From the NCBI GenBank assembly GCA_046262015.1, contig JBHENN010000122.1:1-10790 (forward strand): DNA of 10,790 bases, written 5' to 3'. Shown piece after piece: positions 1 through 5,590 of this stretch (its first letter is position 1; the number at the start of each line of letters is the position of its first letter). The DNA comes from JBHENN01 sp046262015. Lineage in GTDB: Bacteria > Actinomycetota > CADDZG01 > WHSQ01. Made by a program: the position numbers and the translations under genes. Below the pieces are notes generated by a model, which ran no database searches, was not told the DNA's origin, and saw only the letters and a program-made list of their open reading frames with translations.

Positions 1-304
1 GCACATACCGATCGGGCAGATCTCCACTCGCTTCGAGGATCTCGATCGGGGGGCTACCTTCGTCGTGGTTTGCCAGATCGGGCAGCGAAGCGCCCTGGTG
101 GCAGATTTCCTCAACGAGCGTGGATTCGTCACGCACAACCTTGACGGCGGGCTCCACTCGTGGACCGCAGCGGGTTTGCCTCTTGTCTCAACCGAAGGCC
201 AGGGTGAACTGGTCGATGGCTTTGCGCGCAACCTGACCGGCAAACGGATCACACCCGAGTCTCTTGGACCAGTAGGGAATCGAACCCCGACTCGTGCTGA
301 GTGA
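1..304 (+). CDS. Rhodanese-like sulfurtransferase domain protein, 3' part only
   Basis: The gene enters from the left edge already open, reading from base 2, so the N-terminus is missing. The visible 100 residues start with HIPIG, the conserved segment before the active site of rhodanese domains. The active-site loop CQIGQRSA follows, with the persulfide-forming Cys at visible residue 24 (CxxGxRS pattern), then the usual closing segment ending in HNLDGGLHSWTAAGLPL. Single-domain rhodaneses move sulfane sulfur through a Cys persulfide in the cytoplasm; the acceptor here is unknown. The domain ends near base 180. The remaining 40 or so residues match nothing I know, and the last 13 codons are read antisense through a tRNA-like sequence (265-356), so the natural C-terminus may have been replaced. 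The domain call is secure; whether the protein has other domains upstream cannot be seen. Confidence 0.8.
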   Translation, partial: HIPIGQISTRFEDLDRGATFVVVCQIGQRSALVADFLNERGFVTHNLDGGLHSWTAAGLPLVSTEGQGELVDGFARNLTGKRITPESLGPVGNRTPTRAE

Positions 305-356
305 AGTTGGATGGCTTGTCGTTGGATGACTTGTAGTTCTACCAACTGAGTGGACC
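265..356 (-). pseudogene. Degenerate tRNA-like sequence with internal duplication
   Basis: Read on the minus strand, this has a D-arm-like TCAGTTGGTAGA, a T-loop block GGGGTTCGATTCCC and a 3' end CTGGTCC followed by A. The 5' end GGTCCAC pairs only partly with CTGGTCC (T-T and C-C mismatches), the D-stem is poor, and no regular anticodon stem-loop can be drawn. The middle is enlarged by a 15-bp tandem duplication (306-335); without it the length would be 77 nt, close to a normal tRNA. No CCA is encoded. I read it as a decayed tRNA gene. An alternative is a tRNA fragment left by integration of a mobile element, but no integrase is present. Confidence 0.4.
306..335. repeat. 15-bp tandem duplication inside the tRNA relic
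   Basis: Bases 306-320 and 321-335 are adjacent copies of GTTGGATGRCTTGT plus one variable final base, matching at 13 of 15 positions. The duplication sits where the anticodon arm and variable loop of the tRNA-like sequence would be and disrupts any cloverleaf. Confidence 0.8.
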
Positions 357-371
357 GGGGGGACGCGGCCG

Positions 372-420
372 TGGACCAGAGGAGAATCGAACTCCTGACC
401 TCACCCGTGCGAGCGGTGCG
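372..420 (-). pseudogene. tRNA 3'-half-like fragment
   Basis: On the minus strand there is a perfect five-pair T-arm, AGGAG-TTCGATT-CTCCT (380-396), followed by CTGGTCC and discriminator A, the same acceptor sequence as the relic just to the left. Before the T-arm, CACC/GGTG can pair around a nine-base loop, as in the long variable arm of Leu, Ser or Tyr tRNAs. Further upstream the bases GTAAATC (near 430) recall a Tyr anticodon loop, but no paired anticodon stem, D-arm or matching 5' acceptor GGACCAG is found at a sensible distance. I therefore call it a 3'-half fragment rather than a working tRNA. Confidence 0.35.
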
Positions 421-491
421 AAACCGATTTACGGAGACTTACAGCGGAGCACTCTCATGACCATCAACGCAGGTCACAGCGCTTCCTGCGA

Positions 492-869
492 TTACGGGTG
501 CTCACAGCCATTTCCGTTGACATCCGGTGGTGATGTGCTCCTCGACCCGCCGCTGGGCCCTTCGCGACGTGCCTGGTCCACGAGTTCGCGATCTCGTCGT
601 CGCCAGGCTCGTACCACCGAGGCTGGCAGCTCTGCCTCGTATCGGGCCACCCAATCGTCGTGATCGTCGGCAGGCTCTATCCGGATGCGGAGGTCCCGGC
701 CAGCGGCGCGGACGATCCTTGCCAGAGTGTCGAGAGTAGGAGAGCGCTTCCCGGCCTCGTACGAGGCGATGGCGGCCTGAGAAGTGCCAGCGAGACGGGC
801 TAGCTCGCGTTGGGACAAGCCGCTGTCGCTGCGAGCGAGATGAATCAGATTTCCAGCCCAGCTACTCAT
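492..869 (-). CDS. XRE-family helix-turn-helix transcriptional regulator
   Basis: A 125-residue cytoplasmic DNA-binding protein. Residues 8-65 form a classical XRE/Cro-type domain: LSQRELARLAGTSQAAIASYE gives the HTH pair (about 18-40), followed by GKRSPTLDTLARIVRAAG. The C-terminal 60 residues are charged, contain an Asp-rich DDHDDW stretch and end in a low-complexity tail; I recognise no domain there. Antitoxins of the HigA type and small autorepressors look like this, but no toxin-sized gene lies next to it on the same strand, so an orphan regulator is the safer description. The ATG at 869 lies about 7 bases from a TATCAT -10-like element, suggesting a leaderless transcript, and two 20-bp direct repeats cover the promoter. 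Self-repression is an inference from that layout. Confidence 0.85.
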   Translation of the reverse strand: MSSWAGNLIHLARSDSGLSQRELARLAGTSQAAIASYEAGKRSPTLDTLARIVRAAGRDLRIRIEPADDHDDWVARYEAELPASVVRAWRRRDRELVDQARREGPSGGSRSTSPPDVNGNGCEHP

Positions 870-875
870 GAGCCT

Positions 876-920
876 ATGATACCGTATCCGGTGTCGCTCA
901 ATGACACCCTATCCGGCGTC
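876..920 (-). promoter_or_regulatory. Promoter and tandem operator candidates of the XRE gene
   Basis: Two direct repeats, 876-895 and 901-920, agree at 17 of 20 positions (consensus ATGAYACCSTATCCGGYGTC) and are set 25 bp apart. The gene-proximal copy contains the palindrome GATACCGTATC (878-888). On the minus strand the proximal copy includes TATCAT (876-881), a plausible -10 placing transcription start at or next to the ATG. The distal copy covers the area where a -35 would be. This is the expected geometry for an autorepressor; binding is inferred. Confidence 0.5.
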
Positions 921-1047
921 GTCGGAGGGCCCCCTACGTCGTGGAGGGCCGTCGGTGGCGGCGGTTTGGGATACGCTGTGGAGCGTTGTACGAGAAGAGA
1001 AAGTAGCTTCGAAAAGGTAAAACAGCAGGTCAAAGCATGTTTGCCAC

Positions 1048-1120
1048 GCCCCGTTAGCTCAGTCGGCAGAGCGTCTCCATGGTAAGGAGAAGGTCCACAG
1101 TTCGATTCTGTGACGGGGCT
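1048..1120 (+). tRNA. tRNA-Thr (anticodon GGT)
   Basis: A complete 73-nt cloverleaf: acceptor GCCCCGT/ACGGGGC, D-stem GCTC/GAGC, anticodon stem TCTCC/GGAGA around loop ATGGTAA (anticodon GGT), variable loop AGGTC, T-arm CACAG-TTCGATT-CTGTG, discriminator T at 1120. Every stem is fully paired. CCA is not encoded and must be added after transcription. It heads the tRNA / zinc-ribbon / rpmG group. The 60 bases upstream are less GC-rich than the surroundings and probably hold its promoter, but I could not pick clear -35 and -10 boxes. Confidence 0.97.
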
Positions 1121-1143
1121 CGCAGGCGTCCGGCAGCACCCGA

Positions 1144-1218
1144 GGCGGCGTAGCTCAGGGGCAGAGCAAGCGGCTCATAATCGCTGAGTCGGTGGTTCGA
1201 GTCCACCCGCCGCTACCA
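1144..1218 (+). tRNA. tRNA with CAT anticodon (elongator Met, or Ile2)
   Basis: A cloverleaf with acceptor GGCGGCG/CGCCGCT (one G-T pair at the end), D-arm GCTC-AGGGGCA-GAGC, anticodon stem AGCGG/TCGCT around loop CTCATAA, and T-arm GGTGG-TTCGAGT-CCACC. The discriminator A is followed by an encoded CCA (1216-1218), unlike tRNA-Thr 23 bp upstream. It lacks initiator hallmarks: the first pair is not a C-A mismatch and the anticodon stem lacks three GC pairs next to the loop. So it is elongator tRNA-Met or the lysidine-modified tRNA-Ile2, which share CAT. The neighbourhood (Thr tRNA, rpmG) favours Met. Confidence 0.95.
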
Positions 1219-1288
1219 CGAGATCGACCTTCAGGTGTTAAACCCGCAGGTTGCGGGCGCCGACATACCCGTGGGAGGGTTATCGACC

Positions 1289-1708
1289 ATGAACGTTCGC
1301 TATTGCCCGAGGTGCGGGACCGACGTCGAGGACGCCGGTGGTTTCTGCCTGCTCGGGCATCCCCTGCGGCTCCACCTCGAGACCCAGTCGCTCAGCGACC
1401 TGCGGGCCGAGGTCGACCGTGCCTTCGAGGAGGCGCGGGTCCAGGTGGCGGCCGCTCTCGGACCCATCGCGTCGTCCCCCGAGGGTGCCCGTCACGAACC
1501 TCCCTCCGCCCCACCGGCGCCATCCCGCCAGGAGACTGCTCACCGCCCTGCGCCTCCGCCGCCCCCGGCGCCGTCGGTATGGCGCGCCCTGGAGGCCGAG
1601 GAACCCACCACCCAGCGCGATCCGATCGTGGCGTTCTCGCCCGCTCCGCGCATGGATTGGGGCCCGGAGAAGTCCGGCTTGCGTAGCCGCCGCCGCGGCC
1701 CCGCCTAG
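1289..1708 (+). CDS. Small zinc-ribbon, proline-rich protein of unknown function
   Basis: A 139-residue protein. The ATG at 1289 is chosen because GGGAGGGT (1273-1280) lies 8 bases upstream and the sequence then opens directly into the metal site; an upstream ATG at 1235 has no such support. Residues 6-24 (CPRCG...C...H: C6, C9, C20, H24) look like a compact zinc ribbon. An acidic/amphipathic helix follows (about 30-55), then a Pro/Ala-rich linker with a run of prolines (about 85-105) and a basic C-terminus RSRRRGPA. I see no membrane segment or enzyme motif. It lies between tRNA-Met and rpmG. The function is unknown; an adaptor role through the zinc ribbon is only a guess. Confidence 0.75.
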   Translation: MNVRYCPRCGTDVEDAGGFCLLGHPLRLHLETQSLSDLRAEVDRAFEEARVQVAAALGPIASSPEGARHEPPSAPPAPSRQETAHRPAPPPPPAPSVWRALEAEEPTTQRDPIVAFSPAPRMDWGPEKSGLRSRRRGPA

Positions 1709-1725
1709 CCCAGCGACCCTCGCCC

Positions 1726-1731
1726 TATACT
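1726..1731 (+). promoter_or_regulatory. -10-like element upstream of rpmG
   Basis: TATACT stands out in GC-rich intergenic DNA 38 bases before the rpmG start. No convincing -35 lies 16-18 bp upstream. It falls just inside an inverted repeat, GCCCAG (1708-1713) / CTGGGC (1730-1735), with a 16-base loop, which could be a weak terminator of the preceding gene or an operator. Confidence 0.35.
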
Positions 1732-1769
1732 GGGCCCGCTTTTCCCGACCCGACCCCCCGAGGTGAGAC

Positions 1770-1931
1770 TTGGCCAGTGACCGCCGCGTGCACGTGACGC
1801 TCGAGTGCACCGAGTGTCGGCGCCGCAACTACATCACCCAGAAGAACCGCCACAACAGCCGCGAGCGCCTCGAGATGAAGAAGTTCTGCCGCTGGTGCCA
1901 GGGCCACAAGCCCCACAAGGAGACTCGCTAG
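1770..1931 (+). CDS. rpmG: 50S ribosomal protein L33
   Basis: The 53-residue product beginning (M)ASDRRVHVTLEC is a full-length L33, a small protein of the large ribosomal subunit near the tRNA exit site. It carries the residues typical of the family (RNYITQKNR, RLEMKKFC) and the two CxxC pairs of the zinc-binding form: C13/C16 and C40/C43. The start is TTG at 1770, supported by CGAGGTGAG just upstream (1760-1766) and by the family's N-terminus; no in-frame ATG or GTG fits. Gene order tRNA-Thr, tRNA-Met, rpmG is commonly seen in Actinobacteria ahead of secE-nusG, but here the next gene is convergent and ends only 10 bp away, so rpmG is last in its transcript. Confidence 0.95.
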   Translation: MASDRRVHVTLECTECRRRNYITQKNRHNSRERLEMKKFCRWCQGHKPHKETR

Positions 1932-1941
1932 CTAGCGTCAC

Positions 1942-2646
1942 TCAGAAGTTCTCACAGTTGTCCATCGCGTCCTGCAGCCAACCTCCGTAGCCGTCGTCGA
2001 AGAAGTGCACCACGGCGACGGTCTCGCCATCCCGGACCACCGCGACGGTGGCTTCGTCCTCGGTGACGTAACCGGCGCGCCGGAGCTCGTCGTCGGGCCG
2101 TAGGCGGTTCGCGAGCTGGTCCCGGGCGATCTCGACCGGATCTCCCTTCTCGCCGCGCGCATCCGGGGCGAAGGAACCGGACCCACTGACCCCCATCCCG
2201 CCGGCACAGTCGAGGGTGTCCTCTACGAAGAAGCCCTGCTCGTCGATGACCTCGATCGGTTCGAGCGTGTCACTCGGGCGCTCCGCGTCGTGATCGGGGC
2301 ATCCCACGCGTGCGGTGCCCGGGCTGAGCGGGATCACGAGGATGCCGTCGTCGGCGGGGGCGTTCTCGCCTCCGCCTCCGCCCGCCGGATCCTCGAACGA
2401 GAAGCCCGCGTGGATCCCGGTGCGGTTGATGATGTGGAAGTGAACGCCGTCCCGTTGCGCGGTGACCTCCGGCGTCTCGATCCGGGTCACCCCACCGGGC
2501 TCGCACACGACCTCGGCGACGTCCGGCGCACCGCCGGCCTGTGGGTCGAGGCCGGGGACCGGCGGCGACCCGCACGCGGACGTCAGAAGCAAGGCGGAGA
2601 TAGCCCCCGAGAGCAGGAGGCACTGGGCGCGGCCGGTCGGTGTCAT
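1942..2646 (-). CDS. Putative secreted lipoprotein of unknown function
   Basis: A 234-residue protein. ATG at 2646 is preceded by AGAGGA at SD distance. The frame stays open far upstream, but that part overlaps the glycosyltransferase in another frame and is GC-driven. The N-terminus is a lipoprotein signal: short charged start, hydrophobic LLLSGAISALLLTSA, then Cys25 followed by GS, so the protein should be lipid-anchored outside the membrane. The mature part has a Pro/Gly linker, a beta-like stretch VHFHIINRTG, a Gly-rich loop and several scattered cysteines, and ends in FFDDGYGGWLQDAMDNCENF. I recognise no family. It lies 50 bp downstream of the glycosyltransferase on the same strand, with a strong hairpin between them, so it may be only partly co-transcribed. 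Confidence 0.75.
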   Translation of the reverse strand: MTPTGRAQCLLLSGAISALLLTSACGSPPVPGLDPQAGGAPDVAEVVCEPGGVTRIETPEVTAQRDGVHFHIINRTGIHAGFSFEDPAGGGGGENAPADDGILVIPLSPGTARVGCPDHDAERPSDTLEPIEVIDEQGFFVEDTLDCAGGMGVSGSGSFAPDARGEKGDPVEIARDQLANRLRPDDELRRAGYVTEDEATVAVVRDGETVAVVHFFDDGYGGWLQDAMDNCENF

Positions 2647-2665
2647 CGTTCCTCTGACGATCTCA

Positions 2666-2694
2666 CGCCGACGGGGGTTCCCGGTCCGTCGGCG
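2666..2694 (-). terminator. Hairpin between glycosyltransferase and lipoprotein genes
   Basis: A perfect nine-pair inverted repeat, CGCCGACGG (2666-2674) and CCGTCGGCG (2686-2694), with an 11-base loop. It starts three bases after the glycosyltransferase stop codon and ends about 20 bases before the lipoprotein start. No T-run follows, so it may be an actinobacterial-type terminator, an attenuator or an mRNA stabiliser. Confidence 0.45.
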
Positions 2695-2696
2695 GA

Positions 2697-3779
2697 TCAG
2701 CCGGGTCGCCGGGCGCCTGCCGCCCGCTCGGCCGCGGTCTGGAAGACGGCGGCGACCACCGCGGGGGTGAAGCGGGCGAGCGCGTCCCGGCGGGCGCGTT
2801 CTCCGAGATCGGCGCGCAGTGAGGGATCGCGCAGCTCGACCAGGGCGTCGACCAGCGCGGCCCGGGAGCTCGGCGGCACCAGCCGCCCGGCGCCGCCGAG
2901 CGCCCACCGCAGCGGTGGGATGTCGCTTGCGATCACGGCGCGCCCGGCCATCATCGCGTCGACCAGCTTGACCGGCACCTGGGCGGTGGCGTACCCCTGG
3001 GGCAGGGACGGGATCACGACTATGTCGGCGCCGTCGACGACGTCGAGACCCGCTTCGAGGGTGGTCGGGCCCGTCCACGTCTCCCACGGGCGCGCGTCGG
3101 TCGGCGGACGAGCCGTCACGACCAGGCGCATCCCGGTGTCGGCCAGCGCGCCGACCGCGGCGCGCAGCAGGTCGATCCCCTTGTGACGGGCGGGCGTGCC
3201 CACGAACGCGACCAGCGGGTCGGACGTCCGGTGGGGTCGTCCCGGAGGGCGCGGCGTGCGCACGCTGGGGACGAGGTCGCCGCCGCTGTACATGTCGGCG
3301 AGAACGGGCGACGCCACGGTGCGCGGGGTCGCGTGCGCCTCGCGCCGGAGGCGCCGCAGGAGGATCGGGTGGTCGCGCCGCACCAGCCGCCATCGCGGCG
3401 GGCCCTCCGGGACGCGCACGAACGAGCGCCAGTGGCTGATCACCTCGATATCGGCGTCGTCGACGTCGAGGAGTAGCGGCGTCCCGGTGCGGTCGCGCAG
3501 GCGGAGGGCGACACCGAACGAGTCCGGCAGCGGCTTGACCGCGACGAGCAGGTCGGCTCTCGCGGCGAGCTCGACGAGGTCGTGCGGGAGCGCGTGGACG
3601 TCGTCGAAGGCGCGGCAGCGCGCCGCGAACGCGCTGTCACGGAGCGGGGCCCATACGCCGGAGCGGCCGGGCCCTGCGATCGTGACGTCCCACCCGAGGT
3701 GTTCGGTGAGGAGCCAGAGCGAGTAGTTGCGGCCGAGCGCGTTCTTGGCGAGGTCGACGTTCAGGAAGAGGATGCGCAT
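2697..3779 (-). CDS. GT-B fold glycosyltransferase (family 4-like)
   Basis: Likely transfers a sugar from a nucleotide-sugar donor to a glycan or lipid acceptor at the cytoplasmic membrane face. The ATG at 3779 gives 360 residues beginning MRILFLNVDLAKN, the usual opening of these enzymes; ATGs at 3791 and 3824 are alternatives, and none has a good SD. The N-terminal half has LLLDVDDAD (about 102-110). The C-terminal Rossmann half has FVGTPARHKGIDLL (about 192-205), the donor-side glycine and basic residues typical of GT4, and VPVKLVDAMMAGRAVIASD (about 268-286), the nucleotide-sugar binding motif. The second Glu of the usual EX7E pair is Asp here and the first is not obvious, a known kind of divergence. 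Divergent from the methyltransferase gene, with only 44 bp between starts. Donor and acceptor are unknown. Confidence 0.85.
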   Translation of the reverse strand: MRILFLNVDLAKNALGRNYSLWLLTEHLGWDVTIAGPGRSGVWAPLRDSAFAARCRAFDDVHALPHDLVELAARADLLVAVKPLPDSFGVALRLRDRTGTPLLLDVDDADIEVISHWRSFVRVPEGPPRWRLVRRDHPILLRRLRREAHATPRTVASPVLADMYSGGDLVPSVRTPRPPGRPHRTSDPLVAFVGTPARHKGIDLLRAAVGALADTGMRLVVTARPPTDARPWETWTGPTTLEAGLDVVDGADIVVIPSLPQGYATAQVPVKLVDAMMAGRAVIASDIPPLRWALGGAGRLVPPSSRAALVDALVELRDPSLRADLGERARRDALARFTPAVVAAVFQTAAERAAGARRPG

Positions 3780-3823
3780 CCTGCCTATCATCGCGGTGAC
3801 CCGAGGCTCGACGGGGGGAGGCA

Positions 3824-4591
3824 ATGGGACTGCGAGCGGCGATGTCCTCGGCGACTAGCTTCTATCTGCCGTGGGTCCACAGCGGCAGGTCTCCCGGCGG
3901 CGTGCCGCTCCCGCCCCGCCGTCTCAGGATGGGAGGCGAGCACTTCGCGTCCGATGCCGACTTCGTCGCCGCCGGCATCCGCGACGTCAACCGGCTGGTC
4001 GCGCGGGCCGGCCTGGGCTCGGCTTCGCGGTTGCTCGACTGGGGGTGCGGGGCCGGCCGGCTCGCGGTTGGCGTCTGCGAGCGCTTCGGGCGGATCGCCG
4101 AGTACCACGGCGTCGAGGTGCAGAGACGGCTCGTGAGGTGGGCACAGAGGCACATCGGGAGCCGCCCCGGGTTCCGCTTCACGTTCGCCGACCAGATGAA
4201 CGCGCGCTACAACCCAGCGGGTCGCCCGGAGCGAGCGATCCCCGCGGCGTCGGCGGCGTACGACGTCTTCTACGCCTACTCGGTGTTCTCGCATCTCACC
4301 GGCGTCGAGGCGACCGGCTACCTCACCGAGGTCCACCGGCTGCTGCGTCCGGGCGGGCGCGCGTTCATCACCGCGTTCGTGGAAGAGGGTGTAGAGGACG
4401 AGGTCCAGAACCCGCCGGGCTACGGCCCGCTGGCGTGGACGGGCCCGCTCCACTGCGTCCGCTTCTCTCGTTCCTACTTCGAGGACGCGATCGCCGCGGC
4501 GGGGCTGACCATCGGAGAGTTCGACCACGGTCGGGAGACCGATGGGCAGTCGTCCTACGTTCTGGTGGCCGACGCGTATCGGGCCGCCTGA
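3824..4591 (+). CDS. Class I SAM-dependent methyltransferase
   Basis: A 255-residue soluble enzyme. LLDWGCGAGRL (70-80) is motif I of the Rossmann methyltransferases, binding S-adenosylmethionine. An acidic residue near HGVEVQ (95-100) would hold the ribose, and AYSVFSHLT plus YLTEVHRLLRPGGRAFITAF (150-184) are the usual post-motif strands seen in type-11/12 methyltransferases. The start at 3824 follows GGGGGGAGG very closely; ATG at 3842, in frame, is an alternative. The substrate cannot be read from the sequence. Its place between a glycosyltransferase and a TylF-type sugar O-methyltransferase suggests a glycan or a sugar carrier. The next gene follows after 58 bp on the same strand, probably in one operon. 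Confidence 0.85.
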   Translation: MGLRAAMSSATSFYLPWVHSGRSPGGVPLPPRRLRMGGEHFASDADFVAAGIRDVNRLVARAGLGSASRLLDWGCGAGRLAVGVCERFGRIAEYHGVEVQRRLVRWAQRHIGSRPGFRFTFADQMNARYNPAGRPERAIPAASAAYDVFYAYSVFSHLTGVEATGYLTEVHRLLRPGGRAFITAFVEEGVEDEVQNPPGYGPLAWTGPLHCVRFSRSYFEDAIAAAGLTIGEFDHGRETDGQSSYVLVADAYRAA

Positions 4592-4649
4592 TCTGCGGGG
4601 CGCAACGAACGCGGAGATATCCTCGGACGGTGCTCGAGGAGACCTGCCC

Positions 4650-5561
4650 GTGGACCCGCTGACCGACCGGCCGGCAGCGGCACACGACCCTCCTTCGGAC
4701 CCTCCGGCGGTCCCGACGCAGCCTCGCCGGGCGGACGACCTCTACCTCGATCTGCTCAAGAAGTGCCTGACGCGCTCGATCTTCGGCGAATCGGTCGCGC
4801 CGATCCAGGCCCCGCGCGGTCTGGCTAAGCGCGCGGCCGCGGCGGTCCTCACCAAGGGCCTCGGGACGATCGGGCTGGTCCCGATGAAGAAGGCTCCGTT
4901 CGATGTGGTGCGGAGGCGAGAAGGGCGCGACCGACCGCTGGACGCCGAGACGATGATCGGGATGCACCGGCTCGACAACCTGGAGCACTGCATCAAGCGG
5001 GTCGTGGAGGACCGGGTCCCCGGTGACCTCATCGAGACGGGCGTGTGGCGCGGGGGAGCCGCGATCTTCATGCGCGCGGTCCTCGAGGTCTGCGGCGACG
5101 GCGAGCGATGTGTCTGGCTCGCCGATTCGTTCGCCGGTTTGCCCCGGCCAGATCCGCGCTATCCCGCCGACGCGGGCGATAGGCACTGGGTCAACCCCAA
5201 CCTAGCGATCCCCGTGGACGAGGTGAAAGAGAACTTCCGGCGGTATGGCTTGCTGGACGAGCGGGTCAGGTTCCTGATCGGATGGTTCAAGGACACGCTG
5301 CCGTCGGTGCCCGCGGAGCGGTTCGCGGTCGTTCGGCTCGACGGCGACATGTACCAGTCGACCATCGAGGGGCTGGAGTCGCTTTACCCCAAGTTGTCGC
5401 CGGGGGGATTCCTGATCGTCGACGACTACGGGGCGATCCCCGCGTGCCGGCAGGCGGTGACCGATTACCGTGGGGAGCACGGGATCACCGAGCCGATCGA
5501 GAAGATCGACTGGGGAGGCGTCTTCTGGCGCAAGAGCGCCCCTGCGGCCGTCACCGGCTGA
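4650..5561 (+). CDS. TylF/MycF-family O-methyltransferase
   Basis: A 303-residue SAM-dependent enzyme of the family that includes macrocin O-methyltransferase TylF and MycF, which methylate sugar hydroxyls with Mg2+. The GTG at 4650 is chosen because GAGGAG (4636-4641) sits 8 bases ahead; the ATG at 4542 would overlap the previous gene and lacks an SD. Family signatures: GDLIETGVWRGG (125-136, SAM site), WLADSFAGLPRPD (about 156-168), VRLDGDMYQST (228-238) and GGFLIVDDYGA (252-262). The Asp residues of LDGD and VDD match the metal ligands known for MycF. A Pro-rich, probably disordered N-terminus of about 30 residues is extra. Likely substrate: a sugar in a surface glycan or secondary metabolite (inference from context). 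It ends 29 bp from the convergent dehydrogenase gene. Confidence 0.9.
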   Translation: MDPLTDRPAAAHDPPSDPPAVPTQPRRADDLYLDLLKKCLTRSIFGESVAPIQAPRGLAKRAAAAVLTKGLGTIGLVPMKKAPFDVVRRREGRDRPLDAETMIGMHRLDNLEHCIKRVVEDRVPGDLIETGVWRGGAAIFMRAVLEVCGDGERCVWLADSFAGLPRPDPRYPADAGDRHWVNPNLAIPVDEVKENFRRYGLLDERVRFLIGWFKDTLPSVPAERFAVVRLDGDMYQSTIEGLESLYPKLSPGGFLIVDDYGAIPACRQAVTDYRGEHGITEPIEKIDWGGVFWRKSAPAAVTG

Positions 5562-5590
5562 GGAGGCGGCCGCGCCGAGGGGATGTGGGG

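Noticed and set aside
265..420. Integrated mobile element or CRISPR-like repeat array.
   Set aside because: No integrase, transposase, flanking direct repeat pair at a distance, or regular repeat-spacer pattern was found; only tRNA-like relics and one short tandem duplication.
985..1025. Promoter of the tRNA-Thr gene around TTGTAC (986-991).
   Set aside because: No convincing -10 lies 16-18 bp downstream, so no boxes could be assigned.
1144..1218. Initiator tRNA-fMet.
   Set aside because: The first acceptor pair is G-T rather than a C-A mismatch, and the anticodon stem lacks the three GC pairs of initiators.
1280..1828. Long minus-strand frame opposite the zinc-ribbon gene.
   Set aside because: Composition is that of a GC-rich shadow (Arg/Gly runs, no motif), and it crosses rpmG and the zinc-ribbon gene antisense.
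2647..3393. Long upstream extension of the lipoprotein reading frame (open to 3393).
   Set aside because: It overlaps the glycosyltransferase in another frame, is Arg/Pro/Gly-rich low-information sequence, and the lipoprotein signal with its own SD begins at 2646.
5562..5590. Possible bidirectional terminator between the convergent TylF-type and ugd genes.
   Set aside because: Only a four-pair GGCG/CGCC stem can be drawn; too weak to report.
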